This document shows, piece by piece, positions 24,904-35,600 of a stretch of DNA of 64,000 nt. Made by a program: the position numbers and the translations under genes. The stretch covers positions 118,604,021-118,668,020 of the forward strand of contig CM045767.1 in the NCBI GenBank assembly GCA_025200525.1. Reading direction: 5' to 3'. The notes below the pieces were generated by a model that saw nothing but the letters and a program-made list of their open reading frames with translations, was not told the DNA's origin and ran no database searches. This DNA is from Camellia lanceoleosa. Taxonomy: Eukaryota > Streptophyta > Magnoliopsida > Ericales > Theaceae. Each line of letters begins with the position of its first letter. Within the stretch, counting starts at the first letter, position 1.

Positions 24904-26340
24904 TAAGCAGACATCTCCATCTGGGACCGCTATGGCGTCAAGGGTACATAGGCAAAGCCGCCCCATTCGCTATGGACAAGGCCAAACTCTCCATTGATAC
25001 TACACCAGAGCAAGCTGGTTGGTTTTTCCGGAGGAGGTTCCCAGATAACCTTTTCGCATTAAAGAATCGCACCGAGGGCGTAAATCATAACAAACCCCTA
25101 CATCTCCGTGGAATGTAGAGATAAGTGGATACCGGTGGTACTTGTTAATACCGGTTCGCTATCAACGTCTGCCTACCGTATCAAAGATATGCAATCGGGT
25201 TGAAACCCGGACTTCATACCAACCACTCGTGATCAAAGCTACGATAATACCGGCAGGAAGTGATGGGATCGTCAAGGTTCAGACCTGTGTTGGTCCAGAC
25301 AACACAACATTGAATTTCATGTCTTGACGTTCCGCAACCTTCAACTTACTCTTGGGGGCCGTGGTTGCACCAAGTAAAGGCGATCTCTTCCACTCTACAC
25401 CAGATGTTGAAATACCCTTACGAAGGGGTTGCAATTGTTTTGAAACTCATCCATCCATCCGTGCCGGAAGTGTCTACACCGCTTTTGGAAATCGAGCACG
25501 CACGGAGGATGTGTTCTTATCGGGGTTCACTTTGGCAGAGGCCCGTAGTGCGAATATTATGGCATGAATGAAGGTGTGTACGTCTGCTCAATCCGTTTAC
25601 CTCATGAACAAGCTACAACATATTCTGGGATGGGATTAGAAAGGAGTCGCTGCGTTGGCCGAAGAGCCACACAACCCGCATACCTTTTGGATCAGGTTAT
25701 TCGCCCACCAAAGAGGACTGGTGAGGAAAGGAAAAGAAATGGCCGGTAGAGCTAGAGCGAAGCGGTGAAGCCTTTTTGAATTAATACAGGCCCATCCAGG
25801 CACTCGAGCGGACGCTTTGTCCGAGGGGAGGATTTTCCATTTGGCTTTCGAGCCATGGTTAAACGAGAGGAAGCGTTCAGTTTCGCTGTGTGTTTTGAGA
25901 TCTTCTTTGACTTGCAACTACCCAGGGATGACGTTGCCCCAGAGCGCATGCACCCAACAAATGAGGTTGAACAAATAAGCAAAGGATCCTGAGGGCACAG
26001 AATTTGAAATGGGATAGCACTGGCATGTTTCATCTCTGATCCTCCGATCGACCAAGAGTGCTTGGGGGATAACTTCGTGGTTTCCATGATTGGGGATGGA
26101 ATGGCTGTGGGCCTACCAGCAGCTATCTTGGACGCATCAATCGCATCCTCTCTCACTTGGCAGTACGAGGAGGGATTTTTGTCCAAAGACCATGGTCGTA
26201 ATGAGTCGAATGATTCCGCCGAGTCCTGTGAGTCGGAATCAGGTTCCATCTCGATCCGAAGTCTCAACTGCACTCAGGAAAGTTAACTCGGATGCCACAG
26301 TCCTGTCTAGGTCATCTTTTTCCTTTTCATTTGAGTCTGT
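24904..26340 (+). pseudogene. Damaged protease region of the Tat element
   Basis: Homology to the Tat protease is scattered through three frames. At 25141-25155 the active-site region reads L-V-N-T-G, so the catalytic aspartate codon has become AAT (asparagine, 25147-25149). Further on, GPWLHQVKAISSTLHQMLKYPYEG (about 25350-25435) matches the conserved segment after the protease core, with frame changes on both sides. The stretch to 26340 is the poorly conserved link to reverse transcriptase. No functional enzyme can come from this copy. Confidence 0.75.
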
Positions 26341-27889
26341 TGTAACCAATGAATCGGACGATTTGGATGAGCCTAATGAGAATGAACTATCTGTGGTTTC
26401 CGAGTATTTTTCTGTGCCCTTGATTTATTGTATTAATTCAAACTTTCAAAATTTTGATGAAAACAACGAGGACGAAGTTCCTCCGGTTTTACAACGTTTA
26501 ATTGAACAAGAGCAAGAGAGATTTGTTAAACCATTAATGGACGAAATCATTACCGTGAATATTGGTACTGAGGAGGACACGCGGCTGGTCCAGATCGGGT
26601 CCACGTTGTCTTCGGAGGAACGCGAGCGCTTAGTCGCTTTATTAAAAGATTTCAAAGATGTTTTCACGTGGTCCTACGAAGACATGCCTGGAATCGATCC
26701 TGAGATTGTACAGCATCGGATCCCCCTTGACCCCAAGGCCCGACCTGTCAAGCAGAAACTCAGAAGGATCCGCCCGGATTGGGCTCTTAAGATTAAGGAA
26801 GAGGTCACCAAGCAAATCGACGCAGGCTTCCTGCTGGTATCTGAATATCCGACTTGGTTGGCCAACATTGTTTCGGTGCCAAAGAAAGATGGCAAGATCC
26901 GGGTATGTGTAGACTTCAAGGATTTGAACAGAGCTAGTCCGAAGGACGACTTTCCCTTACCGCACATCGATGAGTTGGTAGATTTCACAGCAGGGCATGC
27001 ATTGCTCTCATTCATGGATGGCTTCTCGGGATACAACCAGATAGTGATGGCACCAGAAGATAGGGAAAAGACTACATTCACCACCCCGTGGGGGACATAC
27101 TACTACCGGGTAATGCCGTTTGGGTTGAAGAACGCTGGAGCTACTTATCAACGGGCCGCGACCACAATACTACATGATATGATCCACAAAGAGGTTGAGG
27201 TGTATGTGGACGACATGATTGTCAAGTCCAAGAAAAGAGAGGGCCACTACACCGCCTTGCATAAAATTTTCCAAAGGATCAGGGAATTCTGGTTGCGGCT
27301 AAACCCTCAGAAATGTACATTTGGTGTTACAGCGGGAAAAATGCTGGGGTTTCTGATTACACAAAAAGGCATCGAGGTCGATCCTTCCAAAATCAAGGCC
27401 ATTTTAGAAATGCCACCACCAAGGACTGAAAAGGAGGTGCGAGGCTTTCTGGGTAAAGTGCAATTCATAAGACGGTTTATTTCAAAATTAACCTTGACTT
27501 GTGAACCACTTTTTGGCCTCCTGAAGAAAGGAAAGAAGTTCCAATGGGACGACCGATGTCAAGCTGCATTTGAATAGATCAAAGAATATCTACAGAACCC
27601 ACCCGTTTTATCGCCACCAGAACCGAGGAAACCGTTGATTTTGTATCTGTCAGTGACTAAAACTACAATGGGCTGCATGCTTGCGCAAGAATCAGAAGAT
27701 AAGGTGGAGAAAGCCATCTACTATTTGAGCAAAAGGATGCTGGAGTATGAGACCCGATATACACCGCTGGAAAAGGCTTGCTTAGCTCTGGTATGGGCTA
27801 CCAGGAAACTGCGGCACTACCTGTTAGCTCACTCTGTAATGTTGGTTTCACGACTTGATCCCATCAAATATCTCTTCGAGAAACCGTAA
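26341..27889 (+). pseudogene. Reverse transcriptase and RNase H of the Tat element
   Basis: A single open frame to 27577 holds a complete reverse transcriptase: KARPVKQKLRR at the start, VPKKDGKIRVCVDFKDLNRASPKDD, the palm signature SFMDGFSGYNQI, and catalytic YVDD at 27203-27214. Thumb and connection (KVQFIRRFIS) follow. In-frame TAG at 27575-27577 interrupts the start of RNase H, which continues in the same frame (AIYYLSKRMLEYETRYTPLEK) until TAA at 27887. Between 27890 and 27942 the frame shifts. The enzyme would copy the element RNA into DNA. Strong conservation up to the stop fits recent origin. Confidence 0.9.
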
Positions 27890-27942
27890 CCACGGGTAAG
27901 CTAGCTCGTTGGTTCTTGTTTCTCCGAATTTGATCTCACGAC

Positions 27943-29790
27943 GTGACACGCAAGTCGATGAAAGGAAGAAGCGATGGCGAGTTCCTCGACCACCCGGTTG
28001 AGGGGGATGAAACAGTTGAGTACCTGTTCCCAGATGAATCAATCCTGCATATCGACGATGAGACTTGGACGATGTACTTTGACGGAGCGTCAAATCAACA
28101 CGGGTATGGGATAGGAGTGTTGCTGATAGCACCCGACAATTCCCGTATCCCTCTAGCCTTCAAACTCCGATTCAAAGTCTCGAACAATGAAACAGAATAC
28201 GAGGCGTGTGCTGCTGGTCTAGAAGCAGCCCTGGAACTAGGAGCAAGACAGTTGGACGTCATTGGGGATTCGAACCTTGTTGTGTCTCAAGCTAAAGGAG
28301 ACTGGAAAGTGAAAGAGGAAAAGATGATGATGTATCACCAAACCTTGGATTTGCTGATTCCTCGGTTTGAGAAGCTAAGTTTTACTCATCTACTAAGAGA
28401 GAACAACAGGTTCGCAGATTCTTTAGCAACTCTATCATCTATGATAGACATCCCGTGTGGAGTCCGAATGCGTCCAGTCATCATTGACCAGAAATTTGCA
28501 CCTGCCTATGAGTCGATTGCAGCCATAGATGAAGTTCAGGACGAACACCCCTGGTATTACGACATCTGGAACTTCTTGGAGAAAGAAACATACCCGCCAG
28601 GGGTAAATGCCAAAGACAAAAGGGCAATCAGGAGAATGGCAGTTCAGTTCATCATCTGCGGGGGTAAACTGTATAAACGGGGTCATCTGGGAATGCATAA
28701 ACTGTGCGTTGATGCCGAAGAGTCAAAGCGTCTGATGGAAGCCATCCACGGGGGAGAATGTGGTGCACACATGAATGGGGTAATGTTGGCACGGAAGATT
28801 CTCAGACAGGGTTATTACTGGTCCACCATGGAGGAGGATTGTATTAGTTTCGTCCGGCGATGTCACAAGTGTCAAATTCATGCAAATCGCATGAACGTCC
28901 CGCCAAAATCAGACAACATGACTTCGCCATGGCCGTTCATCTGGGGAATTGATGTAATCGGAGCTGTCACGTCGAAGGGGTCGAATGGGCATGAGTTCAT
29001 CTTGGTAGCGATAGATTATTTCACAAAGTGGGTCGAGGCCCAATCTTATGCGGTGTTGAAGGCTTCGCATGTAGCAAAATTCATCAGAAACAACATCATC
29101 TGTCGCTACGGGGTCCCAAATGAAATCGTTTCAGACAATGGTTCCCACTTCAAGAATGAGGTGATTGATTTGTTGAAGAAATACAATGTGGCTTTTCATA
29201 AGTCATCTACCTACCGACCACAAACTAATGGAGCAGTTGAGGCCGCCAACAAGAATATCAAGCGCATACTACAGAAGATGGTGGAAACCTACCGGGACTG
29301 GCCAGATAAGCTGCCGTTTGCTCTGTGGGGCTACAGGACTTCAATCAGAACTTCTACTGGGGCGACTCCGTACTCATTGGCTTATGGGATGGAGGCCGTT
29401 CTGCCTATCGAGATTGAGGTCCCGTCATTACGAGTATTGGCTGAGTGCCAGATAGCCGAAGCGGATTGGCAGCAGAGCAGATTCGAGGAACTCATGCTTT
29501 TCGATGAAAGAAGGCTGAAGGCACTGTACCACGTCCAAAGTTATCAACGCAGAATCGCCCGGGCTTTTAACAAGAAGGTTAAGTCCAGGAATTTGAAAGA
29601 AGGAGATTTGGTACTCAAAGACAACCGAGCTCCCATCTATGACCCAAGGGGCAAGTTCAGACCCAATTGGACTGGTCCCTACATTATCAAGTCAATCTGG
29701 TCTGGTGGAGCTGTGGTTCTGATAGATTTAGATGGCTTAGAGTTTTCTCAACCGATCAACATGGACAAGTTGAAGAAATACTACCACTGA
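27943..29790 (+). CDS. Archaeal-type RNase H and integrase of the Tat element
   Basis: 615 open codons, an internal part of the Pol polyprotein rather than a gene with its own start. Residues about 42-165 form the additional RNase H typical of Tat elements, with acidic residues D47, E87, D109 and D159. The integrase follows: zinc motif H269-x6-H276-x30-C307-x2-C310, catalytic D337, D398 and E433 (the last two 34 residues apart), and a C-terminal GDLVLK and GPYIIK region near residues 555-600. Integrase joins the DNA copy to the host genome. This part is undamaged although the rest of pol is broken. The stop is at 29788-29790. Confidence 0.92.
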   Translation: MTRKSMKGRSDGEFLDHPVEGDETVEYLFPDESILHIDDETWTMYFDGASNQHGYGIGVLLIAPDNSRIPLAFKLRFKVSNNETEYEACAAGLEAALELGARQLDVIGDSNLVVSQAKGDWKVKEEKMMMYHQTLDLLIPRFEKLSFTHLLRENNRFADSLATLSSMIDIPCGVRMRPVIIDQKFAPAYESIAAIDEVQDEHPWYYDIWNFLEKETYPPGVNAKDKRAIRRMAVQFIICGGKLYKRGHLGMHKLCVDAEESKRLMEAIHGGECGAHMNGVMLARKILRQGYYWSTMEEDCISFVRRCHKCQIHANRMNVPPKSDNMTSPWPFIWGIDVIGAVTSKGSNGHEFILVAIDYFTKWVEAQSYAVLKASHVAKFIRNNIICRYGVPNEIVSDNGSHFKNEVIDLLKKYNVAFHKSSTYRPQTNGAVEAANKNIKRILQKMVETYRDWPDKLPFALWGYRTSIRTSTGATPYSLAYGMEAVLPIEIEVPSLRVLAECQIAEADWQQSRFEELMLFDERRLKALYHVQSYQRRIARAFNKKVKSRNLKEGDLVLKDNRAPIYDPRGKFRPNWTGPYIIKSIWSGGAVVLIDLDGLEFSQPINMDKLKKYYH

Positions 29791-30527
29791 GAGGCTCGCT
29801 AGGCCGAAAACCCGAAAGGGCGACCTAGGCAAAACTCAGAGCACAGAAAATTTGAAATTATAAAAACTGAGCTCGCAAGGTTGAAAACCCGCAAAGGGCG
29901 GCCTTGGCAAAAGTTAGAGCGCAAAAGGAGAGTAAAGACACCCGAGCGAACCTGAGCCTGAACTACGTAAGGCTTGATTCCCATCTTTAGGATACGTAGG
30001 CAGCTTCATCCTGAAGTTCAGCCACAATCTTTTTCCCGATCAACTTTGTCCATTTGATCATCACAGTCATCTCTATCCATCAGTATTTATCGTGATCTCC
30101 GGTACAGTACTATTCAGACTAGGGGCAACTTTCCGTTGCAATGAAGTGTTCTTGGCACCATCTGCACTAGGGCAACTTTCCGTTGCCACAGTGCCGTGGT
30201 ACTATTCAGACTAGGGGCAACTTTCCAGTTGCTAGGATCCGGGGTTGTGCATCTCAGTGACAGATCTCAGGCGTGTCCAGTTCTGATCCATATCGAAAAT
30301 AGTTTTGAAAAGTTTTAATAAAAGTTGACTTTGCTCAAAATTAATCTTTTTACAACGAAGACCATTTTTGGACCAAAGCGGAAAATTTTCAGTACCACAA
30401 CCTTCAATTTCATTGATTTCAAAACAGAGTTCTCTTGCTCTTGCATACAATTGAGGTTGCTTTTTATTACACTCAGGAAGAAAACTTGAAAGTACTAGCA
30501 AAGCAATAAACCCGGGGCATAGTCAAG
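29791..30527 (+). other. 3' noncoding region after pol of the Tat element
   Basis: Contains two diverged copies of a phrase like GAAAACCCG.AAAGGGCG.CCT.GGCAAAA (about 29806 and 29883), and a sequence with two direct ACGTA cores (about 29963-29999), both usual downstream of pol in Tat elements. At about 30108-30232 there is a short tandem array (next entry). No reading frame of interest on the + strand. Confidence 0.6.
30108..30232. repeat. Tandem GGGCAACTTTCC repeats
   Basis: ACTATTCAGACTAGGGGCAA followed by CTTTCC and a short GTTGC end occurs at about 30110 and 30202, with a partial copy (CTAGGGCAACTTTCCGTTGC) between. GGCAAC and GTTGCC arms could form small hairpins. No function known. Confidence 0.7.
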
Positions 30528-31886
30528 TCAAGTGTCCCTGCGCCCCCTACCAGAGCTAGTTGAAGCCTTTGATGCCAACTTGGGCCCAACCTGTGCTTCT
30601 TCGTTGAGCCAATCCCAGCACTCGTCAGACAAAGTGCAACTAAAAGTGGGAGCAGGGGCCAAGAGCTCTCTATTTCCCCATGCTGCGGCCTGCCGAGCTA
30701 GCTGTGCGCCTCGAACCGGGAATGTAGCCGGATACTCTATCCCCTCTGGTGGGCAAGTCTGATCATGGCCAAACTGGCGTAGAATACGGAATGGGAAATA
30801 GAATACGCAGTGAGTCAAGCCGATCAATCGAATCCCGACCTGCCGAGACATGCTGTAGCTCATTACCGGGAGATTGAGCCAAGGGCAGCGCCATGCAATG
30901 CGATCTGCCGACAAATTGCACATCCATTCAAACCACCATCCCTCATCAAGGGCGTCGACTAGGCGTTGTCGAAAGAAATAGCCGCGGGCCGAGTAAGCAG
31001 GGCAAGAGTCCACAACTTGCAGTTTATCCATCAACCATACCTGGGGAGGGATGAAAAATGAGAGAATAAAGAATAGAGAGATGTACGATGAGAGAAAAGT
31101 AAGATGAGGGTTTTGTGAGGAAAAAAAACCGAGCCTGAGGGCCGAGTGATGTGAGCAAATACATATGTGAGATCGGGTGGGAAACATTACCTGCAGCAGT
31201 AGTGGACTCCCTGCAAACCTGGTTGTCTCCCGACGGTAGAAAGCATCCAAGCCCATCAGTGTCTCAGCCAATGTCATGGCGATGCAACTCTTTCCTTCTT
31301 TCAAGCCTTGGGCCACTTCAATCAGACGGACGCTGGATCCTCCAAAGCTCGAGGTAAACAGAAAATGAGATAACATGCATAAATAGAGGGCGTGTCGCCG
31401 GAAGCCTTGCCAACGATGGTTGCTGCGGTCACCAACATCGGAGAACCGGTAAATCAGGCTTGGGATATCCAACATTCCATTACAAATCAGGGATCGAGCA
31501 TCGTGTGCGTTGAGTCCGCACATCCGCCCTAAGGTTTGGGCATAGCCAAAATTGAGTTGCGGCAAGATTCCCTCACCTCACTCGGATTCTATCAAAACTT
31601 GAAAATCTTCAAAAGTGGGACATACCTCTTGCCCTCCGAAGCTGAAGACGTGCATCACTGGGTTCCAAAATCTCACCGCGGCATGGAGGAAAGGAAGATG
31701 CAGTGAAGTCCGGCCCAGCGTGAATAGTGCATTCAAGCCGAAACCCCGGAAGTTCAACTTTTCCGAGCCATCTAAAGAAGAGATCCAAGATGTGAGATTT
31801 TCTACGAGAAATGCCTCTATTTTTGTGCAAAGCAGTGATGAAATGAAAGATTTCCAAAGTTGGAGCTTTATAGGGGGGTAAAACAC
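30528..31886 (-). pseudogene. Antisense DUF7745-like gene in the Tat element
   Basis: A - strand gene of two exons: about 31886-31191 and 31040-30528, with a 150-bp phase-0 intron (GT at 31190, AG at 31042-31041). Across them lies a protein resembling the plant DUF7745 family: RFWNPVMHVFSFGG.EVCPTFEDF, then a segment like EGKSCIAMTLAETLMGLDAF, then LLLQVWLMDKL across the splice, and late SMSRQVGIRLIGLTHCVF. The family is plant-specific, of unknown biochemical role, and often found next to PMD genes and retroelements. An in-frame TGA lies at 31580-31578. A TATA-like CTATAAAG is at about 31873 on the - strand, inside the open frame, and no in-frame ATG precedes the domain, so the start is uncertain and an upstream exon may be missing. 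The family assignment is from memory of its motifs. Confidence 0.7.
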
Positions 31887-31919
31887 TATTCGAGGACAAG
31901 TGTCAGAATTCTAGGAGTT

Positions 31920-32035
31920 GCAGGAAAGGTGGCCGGTCGGCCACCTATTCTAGCAGGCCGGCCATCTTTGTTTCAAAAAAACTAGTCGGCCGGCCACCTT
32001 TCAGTCCCTAGATGCAAAATGTGGCCGGCCATGCA
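31920..32035 (-). promoter_or_regulatory. GGCCGGCC palindrome cluster upstream of the DUF7745-like gene
   Basis: Four GGCCGGCC-type sites in about 110 bp, including GGTGGCCGGTCGGCCACC at 31929-31946. They sit 35-150 bases upstream of the start of the antisense frame and close to its TATA-like sequence. The same cluster is in the LTR and upstream of the PMD gene. A promoter or methylation-control role is inferred. Confidence 0.5.
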
Positions 32036-32159
32036 TTGGTCATGTTTTGCCCTCCGGAAGGAAGTTTGAGGCATTTCTATGTATCGAGGATGTCGAAGGC
32101 CTCCATTTCTCTCAGTTTCGGATGCGTTCCATCATCCAGATTGTCCGTCCAAAGTACGC

Positions 32160-32360
32160 TTTGTTGTATTTTGCTTATCGAGTTGTTGCTTTGTTTATCG
32201 AGTTGTAAGTTTTATCGAGCTGTCGCATTTTGTATTTTGAGTTGTTACTTTTTGTTTATGCAATTTTGTTAAGTCTTGTTTATCGAGTCGTTAACATTGT
32301 TGTATTTTGCTTATCGAGTTGTAAACTTGCTAAGATTCTGTTATTTCTTAGTGAGTCGAG
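32160..32360. repeat. Degenerate TTTATCGAGTTGT short tandem repeats
   Basis: At least six variants of (T)TATCGAGTTGT occur between 32170 and 32355 with spacings of about 20-45 bases. They lie between the two antisense genes, downstream of PMD and upstream of the DUF7745-like gene. Function unknown. Confidence 0.65.
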
Positions 32361-32618
32361 TTGTTTGATTTGTTGCGTCGGTTCATTACCTGACCCGGTA
32401 AATACACAAGGCACATTCCCATTCAATTCCATTTTTGTGCAGAATGATGCGATGCGATGCTAAGAGTTTCAAATACAAACACCTTTTCAAAAGCTGTTTC
32501 ATCCCATCATGTTTTACAACAAAATAAAGGTACAAGTTTTACAGAAAATAAAACTGCCTAATAATATGCAAAGTGCTACAAACTACTAGCAAAAAGTAAA
32601 ATAAAGCAGGAAATAGCA

Positions 32619-35600
32619 TCAATATCCTCGGGAGCGGGAATAAGGAGGCCCCCTTATCCTCTTCTGCGGGACAACCTCTGCACCATCATTACCATCCGGG
32701 TCAGAGCTGTCATCTTCAGGATCTCCCTCAGCCTCGCCTCCACTCCCGGAACCAAGGCCGGAGCCCCCCTCTCAGCAAATGTCTCTGACTCACGACCTGC
32801 GACCTCCTCCTTCTCCTCCTCATCAGACTCTGCCTCCATAACATGTGCCCTACGTCTGTTAGACGACCCCGCTCCTCGAGCTCCTCGGAAAGGCCTAGAT
32901 GGCCCTGCTCCCTGAGAAGGCCTGGATGGCCCAGCTCCTCGAAAGGGCCCAGATGGCCCAGCACCTCGACCTCTCTGAGAAGGCCCAGGTGGCCCGACCC
33001 GCGGCGGTGCATATACAGGAGGCATCTGAAAGTGAAGAGTTCAATACATCAGTTCAAATATGAAAAGCAGATGCAAGTACAATATGCGAGTGGGGTGTGT
33101 GTTAGATGTGCTCTACACAGCCTATCAATATAGCAGAATGTTCAAAACCAGCATGTCATCAGAAATATGCTAAATACAGGAAAGATGGATAGTACCTGCA
33201 CGCCCATAATGGCCATCTGTGCCTCCCTCCGTAGGATCATGCCCTTGAATGTGGCCAGCATCCCAAGCATCTCATCCATGTACTCAACTGGAGGCTACAG
33301 ATACAAATGCAAAACTATCAGTGAGGAAATGAATGTCCAAGTATCTAACTGATAAATCAAAGCTGTAAAACATACCAGGGGTGAATCAGGATCTCTGACA
33401 TATCTGTGGTCAGGAAGAGGAGGCTCCAGCGAGACCTGGTAAGGAGTCCCAAATCGCCAACTCGTCAACTCGGTCAGCATGTCTGGCCACCCAGGATGAT
33501 GAAGAGTCGGAGGGATCGAGGGAATCGAACCACCCCCACCTCGAGACGTACCAGCCCTGCTGGAGGAAGGGATATCCGTAGCACGAGCCCGACTCGAAGA
33601 TGGTACATCAGCAGGCCTCAGTGGCGGAGCACGCACTCCCGTCAAGGGAGGCATCAGATATGTGTGACGATAAGTGGCATAGTCCCCGTCCGTAAGGTGC
33701 AGCAAAGCATCGGTGCCCTGCATAGCACTAACGACCTCTTGGGTAGAAAGTCTATCAGGAGTCCGCATAGTGGCTGGAGGTGCTGCAGGAGGGTCCTGAG
33801 AATTGTAGCCCCATACCTGACGCAGAAAGCGTTCCCCCAGGAACCATGCTCTACCAACCGATCCTTCAAACAGAACTCAGATCTTGGGAGTTACCCGCCT
33901 CCGGATATCAAATCGGAGACCATCACCCAAGATCGCCCAGGGCTGCCACGTAATCTGCAGATAACCAGTGCATAAATCAATCAGAAATCGGGAATATACA
34001 AGGCAAATCAAAGATGAAAACGGAAGAGAACTGAGAGTTCGAATACCTCTGTCGTCCGAACAAAGGTCAAAATATCGCCGCAGTAGAAGAGAGTCTCGAG
34101 GTCTCGGCCGGTGCCGCCCTCGAATACCAATGAAAACGGGGTCATAAGGGGCCCTGCCACCTCCATCTCTGGGGCTAACGTCGGAAAATATACGTAGACC
34201 CATAGCTGAGAAAGGCAGTACGGAATGTAAATACAAAGTGCTGAGGGCAAAATGCAGAATGTAAAGTACGCCGTGTGTGCAATGAACAAGTAATGAGGAG
34301 CAGAAATGTAAATCGAGAGGACAGAACGTACCTCCCAAGCTCTCCAATAGCCGCCGAGTAAGTCTCCCCGCCTGTGAGAGGCCGCGCTCATATAGCAATA
34401 GAGGGTAGCCAGGCTGGTGCGACCCCAATCGTACCGACTGACCTGTGATAGGTCCACTAGGGCACTCAAAAGATACAACCCGACAGTGTTCCCCCTATCA
34501 GCAAACAGAGTGGTGCCAAAGAGAAACATAAGGAAACCGCGGGCGTACTGCTCAACCTCCTCAGGAGACTCGGGCTCCATCTCCGGCCTCCGAAAACAGG
34601 AAGAGAACCAGGTGTACTGGACTCTCCCAGAAGCTCTGTCTATAGACGGGCGGGCTCCCAACAGATGTACCCACGCGGCCTCCCATTCGCCCATATCCTC
34701 GTCATAAGGAATGGGCCAACCTCCAATGTCCAGACCGGTAAGTACGGCGAAATCTAGCGGGGTCATGGTCAAATCCCCGGTGGCGGAAAAATAGAAGGAA
34801 TTGATGGTGTCCCACCATCTCTCCACCAAAGCGGCTAACAGTGTCCTACTGGCAGGACAATGTGATAACCCCATGCAGAAGGCCCCGAACCCTGCTAAAT
34901 CAACCAAATCCCGGACAGCCTCTGGAAGCTCGGTATACCACTCTCTCGCAGCAGTGGAGCCGTATCCTCGCACGGTACGAGAGCCAACCTGTATTCAGAA
35001 TGAATACATGTGCAAATGAAATGAATAAGCTGTGTGCAAATGAAATGAATAAGCTGTGTGCAAATGAAATGAATAAGCTGTGTGCAAATGAAATGAATGA
35101 GCCGTCTGCAAACGCAAGTAAATGAACTGCATGTTCAGAAAATCAAAATATGGGCTGCGTGTTCATCTCAAATGTCTGGGCTGTGCATTCAGAAAATCAG
35201 TGTTCTTGAACTGTGTGTTCAGAAAATCAGAGTGTGGGCCGTGTGTTCACCATCAACTAGAACTGTGTGTTCAGAAAATCAGAGTTAGAATGGTGTTCTA
35301 CTCTAAATCGAAGGGCTGTGTGTTCAGAAAATCAGAGTGTGGGCCGTGTGTTCACCATCAACTAGAACTGTGTGTTCAGAAAATCAGAGTTAGGGCTGTG
35401 TGTTCTACTCTCAATCAGTGTGGGCTGTGTGTTCACCATCAACTAGAACTGTGTGTTCAAAAAATCAGAGTGTGGGCCGTGTGTTCACCATCAACTTGAA
35501 CTGTGTGTTCAGAAAATCTGAGTGTGGGCCGTGTGTTCACCATCAACTAGAACTGTGTGTTCAGAAAATCAGAGTTAGGGCTGTGTGTTCTACTCTCAAT

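Noticed and set aside
29955..30010. Possible tRNA gene near the two ACGTA cores
   Set aside because: I could not fold a cloverleaf or find both internal promoter boxes. This phrase is a usual part of the 3' region of Tat elements.
33406..33975. 189-codon + strand frame within the PMD region
   Set aside because: Arg/Ser/Pro-rich mirror of PMD exon 4. The - strand has the recognisable motifs and splice sites.
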